Notes: generated from the letters alone by a model not told the origin. A DNA stretch of 64,000 bases from Amycolatopsis sacchari (GCF_900114035.1 NZ_FORP01000004.1:186001-250000); one strand, 5' to 3'. Numbered from the stretch's first letter, positions 31,351-39,724 are shown. A program made the numbers and translations.

Positions 31351-31569
31351 TCAGACGGCCCCTCCCCCGAACGGCCGCGGCACGTCACCGCCGAGCGCGG
31401 CGAGGTTGCGCGCGACCACGTTCTTCCGGACGAACGTCAGGCCCGCGAAGATCAGCATCGCTCCGATCGCGAGCATCAGACCGAGCGCCGGAGAGCCCGT
31501 GGCCGCGAGCACCCCGCCGACACCCCCGGCCGTCCCACCGATGTGGGGGTTGATTCCACCTGCGTACAT
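31351..31569 (-). CDS. 72-residue membrane protein with LAATG sorting signal
   Basis: A tiny protein with no signal peptide. A glycine-rich head (MYAGGINPHIGG...) is followed by LAATG (21-25), a membrane helix (about 28-47), RK (48-49) and a 20-residue tail ending FGGGAV. LAxTG plus helix plus basic residues is the tripartite signal used by class E sortases, and both a sortase and an exosortase are encoded downstream on the same strand. The head of 20 residues would be the only part left on the surface after cleavage. GAGAGGA lies 11 bases before ATG 31569, rather far. Confidence 0.7.
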   Translation of the reverse strand: MYAGGINPHIGGTAGGVGGVLAATGSPALGLMLAIGAMLIFAGLTFVRKNVVARNLAALGGDVPRPFGGGAV

Positions 31570-31636
31570 CTGAATGGCTGTCCTCTCACTTCGCCGACTA
31601 CGACCCTGAAGACGCGCCCGGTGCGGCGGACATGAC

Positions 31637-31697
31637 GGCCTCCTCCGCGCGGAGGAGGCCGCGGCCGGGGAGGCCCCGCCTCACCCGATGAGGCGGG
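31637..31697. terminator. Two adjacent hairpins
   Basis: 31637-31660 is a perfect 24-bp palindrome (GGCCTCCTCCGC and its complement). 31675-31697 has arms CCCGCCTCA and TGAGGCGGG around CCCGA. They lie between the minus-strand LAATG gene and the + strand DUF1540 gene and may insulate the two promoters. Confidence 0.5.
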
Positions 31698-31882
31698 AAT
31701 GCGATTCGGGCCATTCCGCCGGGGAATTCACAGGGGGCCCCGGAGCTGGGAAAACACGGCCGGAAAAGGGAATCAGGAAAGGCTCACCTAAACAACGGGA
31801 AACTGCGCCAAGAGGCATGCGGTGGCATTCTCCGGGGTACCGCATCGACGACCCACCACGAAACAGTTCCCAGGAGGCGGAG

Positions 31883-32179
31883 ATGACCACGACCGAGATG
31901 CCCCCCGTGGCCGACTGCACGGTCACCGGCTGTTCCTACAACCACGACGGCTGCCACGCGTACGCGATCACCGTGAGCGGCGAGAACGGTTCGGCCGACT
32001 GCGGCACCTTCGTCCCGCTGAACACCAAGGGCGGCCTGGAAAAGGTCGTCGCACAGGTCGGCGCCTGCTCCCGGACGGACTGCCGGTTCAACTCCTCGCT
32101 GGAATGCACCGCCTCCGGCGTGCGCGTCGGCCCCGGTGGTGACCACGCCGCGAACTGCCTCACCTACACCCCGGTGTAG
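31883..32179 (+). CDS. DUF1540 protein with two Cys-rich repeats
   Basis: This 98-residue protein carries two DUF1540 modules. CTVTGCSYNHDGCHAYAITVSG...CGTF is followed by CSRTDCRFNSSLECTASGVRVG...CLTY. Each has four or five Cys in a pattern that suggests metal binding. AGGAGGCGG precedes ATG 31883. DUF1540 proteins are small cytosolic or spore-associated proteins of unknown role. The gene is divergent from the sorting-signal gene and convergent with an SDR. Confidence 0.9.
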   Translation: MTTTEMPPVADCTVTGCSYNHDGCHAYAITVSGENGSADCGTFVPLNTKGGLEKVVAQVGACSRTDCRFNSSLECTASGVRVGPGGDHAANCLTYTPV

Positions 32180-32208
32180 CGCACGGCCGGGCCGCGCCCG
32201 CGGCCCGG

Positions 32209-33072
32209 CTACTCCCCCGCCCAGCGCGTGACGTCCCCGCCGGCCTCGTCGTGGTCGGTGGAGACGCTGAGCTCCCGCCACTTCTCGTCCTCGTCCAGCC
32301 GGCGCGCCCAGGCGCCCCGCCCGAGCCGGTAGGCGTCGCTGCCCAGCAGCAGCCGCAGCGGGGGCTCGTCGAGCCCCGCGACCGTCAGCACGACCCGCGC
32401 CACCTTGGCCGGGTCGCCGTAGGCCTCCTGCTTGAAGTTCCGCATCGCCTCGGCCCCGGCGCCGACCGTGGCCCGGTAGGGCTCGCTGACCGGCGGGGTG
32501 TGCATCGACGACCCCGCCCAGTCCGTGCGCATCCCGCCGGGTTCGAGCACGGTGACCTTGATGCCGAGCGGCCGCACCTCACTGGCGAGCACCTCGGAGA
32601 ACCCGCCGACGGCCCACTTCGCCGCCTGGTAGGCGCTCAGGCCCGGCGTGCCCATGCGCCCGCCGACCGACGACACCTGGATGAGGTGCCCGCCGCCCTG
32701 GCGGCGCAGCACCGGGATCGCGGCCCTGCTCAGGTACACGGTGCCGTAGAAGTTGGTGTCGATCTGCCGCCGGAACGCCTCCAGCGTCGTGTCCTCCAGT
32801 GCCGCGCGGTCAGCCTGGCCCGCGTTGTTCACCACCACGTCGAGCCGGCCGAAGGCCTCGACCGCCTCGGCGACGATCCGTTCCGCGGCCCCGGCGTCAG
32901 TGACGTCGAAGCGTGCCGCGCGGATGCGGTCGCCGTGGGCCGCGACCAGGTCGCCGAGCGAACGCGGGTCGCGGGCCGTGGCCAGCACCCGGTGCCCGGC
33001 GGCCAGTGCCGCGGTGACGATCTCGCGGCCGAGGCCGCGCGAGGAACCGGTGACGAGAAAAACCTGGGACAT
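32209..33072 (-). CDS. SDR-family oxidoreductase
   Basis: A 287-residue classical short-chain dehydrogenase: TGSSRGLGREIV, NNAGQADRAAL, catalytic Ser in IQVSSVGGRMG and YQAAK. The C-terminal extension to WARRLDEDEKW is like carbonyl or ketoacyl reductases of accessory loci. It is divergent from a TetR regulator with two inverted repeats between them, so it is likely induced by a ligand of that regulator. Confidence 0.92.
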   Translation of the reverse strand: MSQVFLVTGSSRGLGREIVTAALAAGHRVLATARDPRSLGDLVAAHGDRIRAARFDVTDAGAAERIVAEAVEAFGRLDVVVNNAGQADRAALEDTTLEAFRRQIDTNFYGTVYLSRAAIPVLRRQGGGHLIQVSSVGGRMGTPGLSAYQAAKWAVGGFSEVLASEVRPLGIKVTVLEPGGMRTDWAGSSMHTPPVSEPYRATVGAGAEAMRNFKQEAYGDPAKVARVVLTVAGLDEPPLRLLLGSDAYRLGRGAWARRLDEDEKWRELSVSTDHDEAGGDVTRWAGE

Positions 33073-33087
33073 GACAGCTCTCCTTTT

Positions 33088-33144
33088 ACGCAATCCGATT
33101 GCGTTAAAACCACCGTAGCACGTAACGCAAGGGACGTGCGTTAC
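33088..33144. promoter_or_regulatory. Two TetR-type operators
   Basis: ACGCAAT-CCG-ATTGCGT (33088-33104) and GTAACGCA-N7-TGCGTTAC (33122-33144) share the half-site ACGCA/TGCGT. They lie between the divergent SDR and TetR genes. Confidence 0.7.
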
Positions 33145-33153
33145 AGTGGGGTC

Positions 33154-33795
33154 ATGCACCGCCGCGCCCGCTCGCAGGAAGCCAAGCTCCAGCGCACGGA
33201 GGACCTCCTCGCCGCGGCGCGCACCCTCGCCGCCGAACGGGGCGGGGTCCGCCACGTCACGCTCGCCGCCGTCACCGAGGCCGCCGGCCTGCACCCCTCA
33301 GCGGTCCGGCGCTACTTCGACAGCAAGGAGGAACTCCTCCTCGAGCTCGCCGAACGCGGCTGGCGGCAGTGGCGTGAGACCCTCCTCGCCCGCGTCTCCG
33401 GCGCGCACGACCTCACCCCCGAGCAGACGGCCTCCGCCGTCGCGCAAACCCTCGCCGCGCAGCCGTTGTTCTGCGACCTGCTCACCCACGTCCCGCTCAG
33501 CCTCGAAGGCGAGGTCGCGATCGACCGCGCGCGCCGGTTCAAGGCGGCGTCGTTCGGGGCCTACGACGACATCGTGGAGGCGCTGGCGAAGGCGGGCGCG
33601 CTGACCCCGGCCCAGGCACGGGACCTGGTGACCGCCGCGGTCGGCATCACCGCGAACCTCTGGCAGGTCTCCCACCCCACGGCGACGCTCGCCCGGCTCT
33701 ACGCCGAGAACCCGCGCTGGGAGCACGCCGCGCTCGACTTCGAACCACGCCTGACGCGCCTGCTGCGGGCGATGGCCCGCGGGCTCGCCCGCTGA
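33154..33795 (+). CDS. TetR-family transcriptional regulator
   Basis: This 213-residue regulator has an N-terminal helix-turn-helix (VTLAAVTEAAGLHPSAVRRYFDSKEELLLEL) and an all-helical ligand domain. It should repress the divergent SDR through the two ACGCA/TGCGT sites. ATG 33154 lies 10 bases after the second site. Confidence 0.93.
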   Translation: MHRRARSQEAKLQRTEDLLAAARTLAAERGGVRHVTLAAVTEAAGLHPSAVRRYFDSKEELLLELAERGWRQWRETLLARVSGAHDLTPEQTASAVAQTLAAQPLFCDLLTHVPLSLEGEVAIDRARRFKAASFGAYDDIVEALAKAGALTPAQARDLVTAAVGITANLWQVSHPTATLARLYAENPRWEHAALDFEPRLTRLLRAMARGLAR

Positions 33796-33985
33796 TGACG
33801 AGACCCCGGGGGTGGGCGGCGGACGCGATCGGCCGCACCGTGCACCGTCCCGCCCAGGTCCCGGCCGGGCTGCCGCTGCCTGAACGTGCAGCGATGGCGT
33901 CCGAACGCCCCGGCACGTGAGCCGGCGGTCGCCGGGGCCCGTACCACCCAGTGCGAGGCCCCGAGCCGATCCGGAAGGATTTCCG

Positions 33986-34528
33986 ATGAAACGTGCACTA
34001 CCGGTCGCCGTCCTGCTCGCCGCGGGTCTGGTGACCGCGGGCTATGCCGGCGCCACCACGGCCACGACGACCGAAAAGGTCCAGACCACTAGCGCCACCA
34101 CCCGGTACACCCCCGTTCCGCCGGAGCTCCAGGTGCCCGACGGGCACAAGCTCGTCCTGGCCGCCCACGTCGAGCAGGGGGCACAGGTGTACACGTGCTC
34201 GGCGGGCGCGTGGACGCTGCTGGAGCCCGCCGCCGTGCTGCGCTCCGGGAGCACCGTGGTGCTGCACACCAAGGGTCCACAGTGGATCTCCCCGGCGGAC
34301 GGCAGCGCCGTCACCGGGAGCGCCGTCGCGAACGTGCCCGTCGAGGGAGCCGTGCCCCAGCTGCTGCTGAAGGCGACGGCGAACCGCGGCACCGGGCTGT
34401 TCGGCTCGGTGGACTACATCCAGCGGCTGGCCACCCGCGGCGGCGTCGCGCCGGCGGGCCAGTGCACCGACGGAGCGCTCCAGGCCGTCCCCTACTCCGC
34501 GGAGTACCGCTTCTACTCTCCCGCCTGA
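33986..34528 (+). CDS. Secreted DUF3455 protein
   Basis: A 180-residue protein with a Sec signal peptide (MKRALPVAVLLAAGLVTAGYAGA) and one DUF3455 domain: PPELQVPDGHKLVLAAHVEQGAQVYTCSAGAWTLLEPAA, HTKGPQWISPADGSAV and a late TRGGVAPAGQCTDGA. Two Cys (in VYTCSA and GQCTDG) may form a disulfide. The function of DUF3455 is unknown. GGAAGGA precedes ATG 33986. Confidence 0.9.
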   Translation: MKRALPVAVLLAAGLVTAGYAGATTATTTEKVQTTSATTRYTPVPPELQVPDGHKLVLAAHVEQGAQVYTCSAGAWTLLEPAAVLRSGSTVVLHTKGPQWISPADGSAVTGSAVANVPVEGAVPQLLLKATANRGTGLFGSVDYIQRLATRGGVAPAGQCTDGALQAVPYSAEYRFYSPA

Positions 34529-34537
34529 CCCCGGCCC

Positions 34538-34570
34538 GGCCCGCCTCACGCGTCCGCGCGGAGGCGGGCC
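34538..34570. terminator. Hairpin shared by convergent genes
   Basis: Arms GGCCCGCCTC (34538-34547) and GAGGCGGGCC (34561-34570) flank a 13-base loop. It lies just after the DUF3455 stop and overlaps the 3' end of the convergent AraC gene. Confidence 0.7.
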
Positions 34571-35418
34571 GCGTCCTGTCCCGGCGGGGCGCCGAAGAGG
34601 CGCCGGTACTCGCGCGTGAACTGCGACGGGCTGTCGTACCCCACGAGGTGCCCGACCCCGGCGACGTCGCCGGGCCGCGCCAGCAGCAGCGAACGCGCTT
34701 CCTGCAACCGGATCCGCTTCTGGAACTGCAGCGGGCTCAACGTCGTGACGGCGCGGAAGTGCCGGTGGAACGCCGAAACGCTCAGCCCCGCCAGCCGCGC
34801 GAGGTCCTCGACCCGCATCGGCTCGGCGTAGTGCTCGCGGATCCAGCGGATCGCCTTGGTCACGTGCGCGAGCTCGCCGTCGGCGAGCCCGATCTGCCGG
34901 ACCCGGCCGCCGAGCGGCCCGGTCAGCAGCCGCCACAGGATCTCCCGTTCGATGAGCGGGGCCAGCACGCGCACGTCCTGGGGCCGGTCGAGCAGGCGCA
35001 GCATCCTCGCCACCGGGTCGAGCAGGTCGGGCCCGGCCTCGCACGTCGCGATGGCCGCCTCGGGCCGGGGCCGCCGCGCGGCCGCGGCCTCCAGCAGCAG
35101 CGGGGCGATCACGGCCGCCCGCAGCACCAGCCCCAGCGACAGCGCCGGACGGCCCGGCGCCACGTCGACGTAGTGCCCCGTGACCGGCAGGTCGGCGGTG
35201 ACCAGGAGGCACTGCCCCGCGCGGTACTCGTACGCCCGGTCCCCCAGCAGCAAGCGTTTCCCGCCCTGCGCCATCACGATCAGCAGCGGTTCGGACAGCG
35301 CGTACTCGGGCTCGACCTGGTCCACTTTGGACAGCAGCAGCCCCGGCACGGCGCTGCCCAGGTCCGGCCGGGCGTGCGCGGAGATGCGCTCGCGGATCTC
35401 GTCCAGCAACGTCTGCAC
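34546..35418 (-). CDS. AraC-family transcriptional regulator
   Basis: This 290-residue protein has an N-terminal AraC-type sensing domain (PGLLLSKVDQVEPEYALSEPLLIVMAQGGKRLLLGDRAYEY, cupin-like) and two C-terminal helix-turn-helices (EPMRVEDLARLAGLSVSAFHRHFRAVTTLSPLQFQKRIRLQEAR and VGYDSPSQFTREYRRLFGAPP). The start is taken as GTG 35418; GGGAG is only two bases away, so the true start may be slightly further in. No divergent target enzyme is obvious; the DUF2235 gene is the closest candidate. Confidence 0.9.
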   Translation of the reverse strand: MQTLLDEIRERISAHARPDLGSAVPGLLLSKVDQVEPEYALSEPLLIVMAQGGKRLLLGDRAYEYRAGQCLLVTADLPVTGHYVDVAPGRPALSLGLVLRAAVIAPLLLEAAAARRPRPEAAIATCEAGPDLLDPVARMLRLLDRPQDVRVLAPLIEREILWRLLTGPLGGRVRQIGLADGELAHVTKAIRWIREHYAEPMRVEDLARLAGLSVSAFHRHFRAVTTLSPLQFQKRIRLQEARSLLLARPGDVAGVGHLVGYDSPSQFTREYRRLFGAPPGQDAARLRADA

Positions 35419-35568
35419 GCTCCCACACAAGCAGCGCCGCCGCGCGTCCCGCAAGCCCGATCCTGGCGAACGGGGCAGGATCGGGCAAGAGCCCGCGCGG
35501 ATCGGCCGCTGGGGTCTATCCTGCGCTCCGGGGAGCGGCATCCGCCACCGACCGCGGGGAGGCCCGCC

Positions 35569-36633
35569 ATGAGACGACTGGTGATCTGCTGCGACGGCAC
35601 CTGGAACCGGCCCGACCAGCTGCAGGGCGGCAAACCGTGCCCCACCAACGTGACCAAGCTGGCGCTCGCCGTGGCCGACGAGACCGACGGCGTGCCCCAG
35701 CTGCTCTACTACCACCCCGGCGTCGGCACCTACCGGCGGGAACGCCTGCGGGGCGGCGCGTTCGGGTTCGGCCTGTCCCGTGACGTGCGGAGCGCGTACC
35801 GCTTCGTCGTGGACAACTACCAGCCGGGCGACGAGATCTTCCTGTTCGGGTTCAGCCGGGGCGCGTACACGGCCCGCAGCACGGCCGGCCTGATCCGCAA
35901 CGCGGGCGTGCTGCGGCACGAGCACGCGTACCGGCTGCCCGAGGCGTACGACCTGTACCGGGCGAGGGCGGTGCGCCCGCGTGACGTGGAGTCCCAGCTG
36001 TTCCGCCGTTCCTACAGCCACGAAACCCGCATCCGGTTCATCGGCGTGTGGGACACCGTCGGCAGCCTCGGCGTGCCCGCGGTGGGCCCGGCGTTCCTGA
36101 CCCGGCTGCTCAACCGCCGGTGGGCGTTCCACGACACCGAACTCAGCGGCCGGGTCGACGGGGCGTGCCACGCGGTCTCGATCGACGAGAAACGCCGTCC
36201 GTTCGCGCCGACCCTGTGGACGCAACGGGAACCCGAGCCGGGCCAGGTGGTGCGGCAGGTGTGGTTCCCCGGTGTGCACGGCGACGTCGGCGGCGGCTAC
36301 CCGGACGCGTCGGCGGCCGACGTCGCGCTGCTGTGGATGGCCGACCAGGCCGCGGAATTCGGGCTCGGGTTCCGGAAGGACGCGTTCACCGAGGCGGGCG
36401 GCTGGGGCGCGGAAGGCGGTTCCCTGCCCGCCGTGGCCCCCGACCCGGCCGGGCCGCTGCACGAGTCGCGGCGGCGGTTCTACCGGCTGCAGCGGCCCTG
36501 GCACCGCCTCCGCCACGACACCCCCGGCGCGGCGGGGATGGCGCTCTCCCCGACGGCGTCCGCCCGGTACGACAGCGACGACCGGTACCGCCCGCCGGGC
36601 TTCGCGGAGTTCCGCGAGCGGTACGGCGGGTAG
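35569..36633 (+). CDS. DUF2235 alpha/beta-hydrolase (Tle1-like phospholipase domain)
   Basis: A 354-residue protein of the DUF2235 family. It begins RRLVICCDGTWNRPDQ, typical of the family. The nucleophile elbow is LFGFSRGAYTARS (GxSxG), IGVWDTVGSLG supplies the likely Asp, and PGVHGDVGGGYPD the catalytic His. In Gram-negative bacteria the domain is the type VI lipase effector Tle1; free-standing actinobacterial copies without secretion genes are of unknown use. GGGAGG precedes ATG 35569. No signal peptide is visible, so it acts inside the cell unless exported in another way. Confidence 0.9.
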   Translation: MRRLVICCDGTWNRPDQLQGGKPCPTNVTKLALAVADETDGVPQLLYYHPGVGTYRRERLRGGAFGFGLSRDVRSAYRFVVDNYQPGDEIFLFGFSRGAYTARSTAGLIRNAGVLRHEHAYRLPEAYDLYRARAVRPRDVESQLFRRSYSHETRIRFIGVWDTVGSLGVPAVGPAFLTRLLNRRWAFHDTELSGRVDGACHAVSIDEKRRPFAPTLWTQREPEPGQVVRQVWFPGVHGDVGGGYPDASAADVALLWMADQAAEFGLGFRKDAFTEAGGWGAEGGSLPAVAPDPAGPLHESRRRFYRLQRPWHRLRHDTPGAAGMALSPTASARYDSDDRYRPPGFAEFRERYGG

Positions 36634-36637
36634 GCGC

Positions 36638-36811
36638 TCAGGCGCGGCGCCGCAGCCATCGCCACGCGAGCCGGTACGGGTCGGATTCCAGTACTTTGCC
36701 GGACTGCACCACCACGCGCGCGTGCGCCAGCGCGCGCCGGGCCTCCTGCAGGTCGATCCCGTGCTCGCGGCAGCGCCGGAGAAACCTTTCCAGCGCGTCG
36801 TCCTCAGGCAC
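36638..36811 (-). CDS. 57-residue hypothetical protein
   Basis: A small ORF starting at GTG 36811: PEDDALERFLRRCREHG, IDLQEARRALAHARVVVQ, then SDPYRLAWRWLRRRA. It looks like two amphipathic helices with a basic end. There is no good ribosome binding site, but the sequence is protein-like, and it ends five bases from the convergent DUF2235 stop. The family is unknown. Confidence 0.55.
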   Translation of the reverse strand: MPEDDALERFLRRCREHGIDLQEARRALAHARVVVQSGKVLESDPYRLAWRWLRRRA

Positions 36812-36957
36812 ACCAGGAGGATTGACCGCCGGCCGCGTCCGCGAACCTTGATCATCTCATCGAGTGGTCCTCCCCCGCTCGGACGAGCCGCGTGAGGTTC
36901 TCCCGGTGCCCTCCGGTCCGAGGAGGTGACATCTACCGAAACCCAAGGAGGGGATCG

Positions 36958-38526
36958 ATGTCACGAATCGGCAGACGCCTGGCGCGGCTGGGCAGCCTGC
37001 TCGCCGTGGGCGGGCTGGCGGCACTGGCCGCGGTGGTCTCGGCACCGGGCGCCGGTGCGCAGACGGCCGCCTCGTGCGGGTACGGCGCCGGTGGCCCGAG
37101 CGCCTCCACACTGTGCTGGATCAACATGGCGAACTACAACGACACCCAGGCCCGGTCGAGCGCCGGGCAGAACATGACGATGCGGCTCCCCGGCGGCTAC
37201 ACGATGACCTTCAACGTCATCAACCGGCCCCAGGGCACGAACGCGTTCCGGCCGCTGAGGGCGGCCGCGGTGCCGACGTGGGGTCCCGCTTACCTGGGCA
37301 ACCGCGCCTACCGCGGCATCCCCGGGCAGCCCGCGCTGATGGCCAACGCCGGCGGGACGACCGGGGTCTGGGTCGACGTGGTGACCCTGCGCAACATCGT
37401 GGTCCGCGACTCGGCGGGCGCACAGGTGACCGGCTACGCGCTGGTCGGCGCGGACGCCGAGGCGACCGCGGCGAACGAGGGCATCACGTGGCGGTCGAAC
37501 CAGCGCATCGACCTCCTCGCCCGGCTCAGCCCCGGCGCGGGTGCGGGCGGCTGCCAGAACAGCGTGACCGGGCTGGGCACCACGACGGTCAGCTGCACCG
37601 GTGCCAACAGCACCAACGGGACGTGGGGCACCGTCCTGGTCAAGTCGGTCGGCGCGACCTCGTTCTCGCAGACGCTGCAGAGCACCTCGGGCGGGGAAGG
37701 CGTCGCCTTCGCCGTCATGACCTCGAAGCTGACGCTCACCAAGTCCGTGGCTTCGCGGGTGCGGCCGAGCGACTCCTTCGACCTGCGGGTGACCTCGCCG
37801 GAGGGCACCCTGGCGGGCTCGGCCAGGACGGGCACGGCCGCGACGGCCACGACCGGCACGCTCACCGTGCTGCCGCGCGCCAACGGCAGCCGCTACACCC
37901 TGAGCGAGGCCGCGACCGCGGGCAGTTCGCTGGCGAGCTACTCGCAGGCGTGGACGTGCCGCAACGCGACCACGGGCAGCACGACGGTGCTGCCGTCGGG
38001 GGCGGGCACCAGCAAGGCGGTGGCCCCGCAACCCGGTGACGACATCACGTGCACGATCACCAACACCCCGCTCCCGGTGGACCTGGCGATCGTGAAGGCG
38101 GCGACGCCGGAGGTGAACGTCGGCGGGACGGTGACGTACCTGCTCGTCGTGACGAACAACGGCCGCGGCGACTCGTCCGGCTACACGGTGACCGACCAGA
38201 TCCCGGCCGGGCTGACGAACGTCTCGTCGAGCACGGCGGGCTGCTCGGTCTCCGGGTCGACGCTGACCTGCACCGGCGGGCTGCTGCCGGCGGGCCAGAG
38301 CAGGCAGATCACGGTGACCGGCACCGCCGACGGCACGGTGGACCTGCTGCGCAACACCGCGACCGTGCGGGGTGTCCAGCCGGACCCGGTGCCCGCGAAC
38401 AACACCTCCAACGCCGCGGTGACGGTCGTCACCGTGCCGATGGTGGCCGCGGGTTTCGCCGGGGTGCTGGGCCTGTTCGGCGGTGGCTGGGCACTGCGCA
38501 GGCGCCTGCGCCGCCCGGTGTCGTGA
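36958..38526 (+). CDS. Secreted DUF11-domain surface protein
   Basis: This 522-residue protein has a Sec signal peptide (about 1-35), an N-terminal adhesin-like beta region with WINMANYNDTQARS and MRLPGGYTMTFNV, a middle Ig-like region, and a DUF11 repeat (about 375-490: VDLAIVKAATPEVNVGGTVTYLLVVTNNG). It ends with a membrane helix and a basic RRRLRRPVS tail. The layout is that of actinobacterial cell-surface proteins held by the C-terminal helix; there is no LPxTG or LAxTG before the helix. AAGGAGGGG gives a strong ribosome binding site. Confidence 0.92.
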   Translation: MSRIGRRLARLGSLLAVGGLAALAAVVSAPGAGAQTAASCGYGAGGPSASTLCWINMANYNDTQARSSAGQNMTMRLPGGYTMTFNVINRPQGTNAFRPLRAAAVPTWGPAYLGNRAYRGIPGQPALMANAGGTTGVWVDVVTLRNIVVRDSAGAQVTGYALVGADAEATAANEGITWRSNQRIDLLARLSPGAGAGGCQNSVTGLGTTTVSCTGANSTNGTWGTVLVKSVGATSFSQTLQSTSGGEGVAFAVMTSKLTLTKSVASRVRPSDSFDLRVTSPEGTLAGSARTGTAATATTGTLTVLPRANGSRYTLSEAATAGSSLASYSQAWTCRNATTGSTTVLPSGAGTSKAVAPQPGDDITCTITNTPLPVDLAIVKAATPEVNVGGTVTYLLVVTNNGRGDSSGYTVTDQIPAGLTNVSSSTAGCSVSGSTLTCTGGLLPAGQSRQITVTGTADGTVDLLRNTATVRGVQPDPVPANNTSNAAVTVVTVPMVAAGFAGVLGLFGGGWALRRRLRRPVS

Positions 38527-38552
38527 CCTGACAGTCGCGAGTGGACGGTCAG

Positions 38553-38587
38553 CGGGGCGGGTGCCGGAGCGGCGCCCGCCCCGTTTT
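38553..38587 (+). terminator. Rho-independent terminator after the DUF11 gene
   Basis: Two 13-base arms (38553-38565 and 38571-38583, one G-T pair) with a GGAGC loop are followed directly by TTTT. It starts 27 bases after the stop codon. Confidence 0.85.
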
Positions 38588-38665
38588 CCGTCGAGGAACC
38601 GATCGGCATCGCCTTCGCCGGCGCCTCGACGACCCGCCCGGGGTCAGCACGACCGAACGGCCGTC

Positions 38666-39724
38666 CTACGCGCCCGGGACGAACCGTCCTCCCGCTGCCT
38701 CCGCGAGCTCGGGACCGAACATCGCACCCGGTGTCCGGGCACCTGGCCGTCCTTCGCCGCGGGCGAGGCGGGCGGCGACCTCAGCGGCCACGGCGGCGGT
38801 GAACGCCATGCCCTCCCCCGCCCGCAACCAGCCCTCCCGCGTGCTGCCGTCGGGCCACCACGCCCTGGCGTGCGCCCACGTGAACTCCCGCGGCGCCGGG
38901 CGCGCCTTGACCCGCATCGCGGCGAGCCGTCGTTTCAGTGCGCGGCGCAGCGGCGGTACGGACACCAGCGCGGCCACCCCCGGCAGCAGCGCCCGCACCA
39001 GCCGCCCGGACGGCATCGCGCCGGTCGCGGCGACGACGTCCGGCGCCCCGCTGACCCGGCGCGCCACCTCCAGTTCCCCGGAGGGCCACGCCGTGGTGCC
39101 GACCGTCGTCCCGTCGGGCAGGGTGAGCCGCTCGAACCCGCTGCCGAGCCTCGCCCGCACCAGCCGCCCACCGGCGTAGCGGCGGCTACCGCCGGTCAAG
39201 CCGTCGAGCAGCGAGGCCGCGAGCGCCTCGCCGAAGATCCCCTCCTCCATCGCCACCGACGCCACCGCGTCCACTCGCACCCGTTCCGGCGCCGGCTGCC
39301 CCGCACACAGCCGCAGCACGACGCTTTCCGTGCCCAGTACGCCGAACCCGGCACCGGGCACCAGGCAGCTCCCCGCCGCGACCGCTTCCTCGTGCAGGTC
39401 GAGCACGCCGGTCACCGCCGTCAGCTCGTTCGACAGGTCCAGGTAGTGCGTGCCCCGCAGGCACGCGCGCGCGATGGGCAGCGCGGTCCCGGTGAAGGGG
39501 CCGATCGTGTTGACCACGACCGCGGGCCGTTCCTCCGCGACCGCGGCGGGCACCGCCGACGCCGAGACCACCACCCGCGTCCGCGCCCCCAGCTTCTCCG
39601 CCAGTTCGTCCAGCCGTGCCTGATCCCGGCCCACGAGGACCGGTGACAACCCCCGTGCCAGCAGTTCCTCGGCGATCACGCGGCCCGTGCGGCCCGTCCC
39701 GCCCAGTACCCAGATCCCGCTCAT
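38666..39724 (-). CDS. Saccharopine dehydrogenase-like NAD(P)-binding protein
   Basis: A 352-residue protein with a Rossmann start IWVLGGTGRTGRVIAEELLARG and the family's VVVNTIGPFTGTALPIARACLRGTHYLDLSNE. A long C-terminal domain follows, as in actinobacterial proteins annotated as saccharopine dehydrogenase or trans-acting enoyl reductase. Lysine metabolism is unlikely; these are usually reductases of unknown lipid or secondary substrates. The ATG overlaps the LLM gene's stop (ATGA), so the two form an operon facing a LysR gene. Confidence 0.85.
   Translation of the reverse strand: MSGIWVLGGTGRTGRVIAEELLARGLSPVLVGRDQARLDELAEKLGARTRVVVSASAVPAAVAEERPAVVVNTIGPFTGTALPIARACLRGTHYLDLSNELTAVTGVLDLHEEAVAAGSCLVPGAGFGVLGTESVVLRLCAGQPAPERVRVDAVASVAMEEGIFGEALAASLLDGLTGGSRRYAGGRLVRARLGSGFERLTLPDGTTVGTTAWPSGELEVARRVSGAPDVVAATGAMPSGRLVRALLPGVAALVSVPPLRRALKRRLAAMRVKARPAPREFTWAHARAWWPDGSTREGWLRAGEGMAFTAAVAAEVAARLARGEGRPGARTPGAMFGPELAEAAGGRFVPGA

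Larger units (their letters stand above)
31183..31640. repeat. Duplicated promoter/leader segments of the small surface-protein gene
   Basis: Bases 31183-31260 and 31570-31640 are diverged copies, anchored by an identical GCGGCGGACATGACGGCC end (31243-31260 and 31623-31640) and by ACCTGCGTACATC at both starts. The repeat period is about 380-385 bp. Confidence 0.7.

Noticed and set aside
35569..36633. Type VI secretion effector module
   Set aside because: Only the DUF2235 domain is present; there are no VgrG, PAAR, Hcp or sheath genes, and actinobacteria lack this system.
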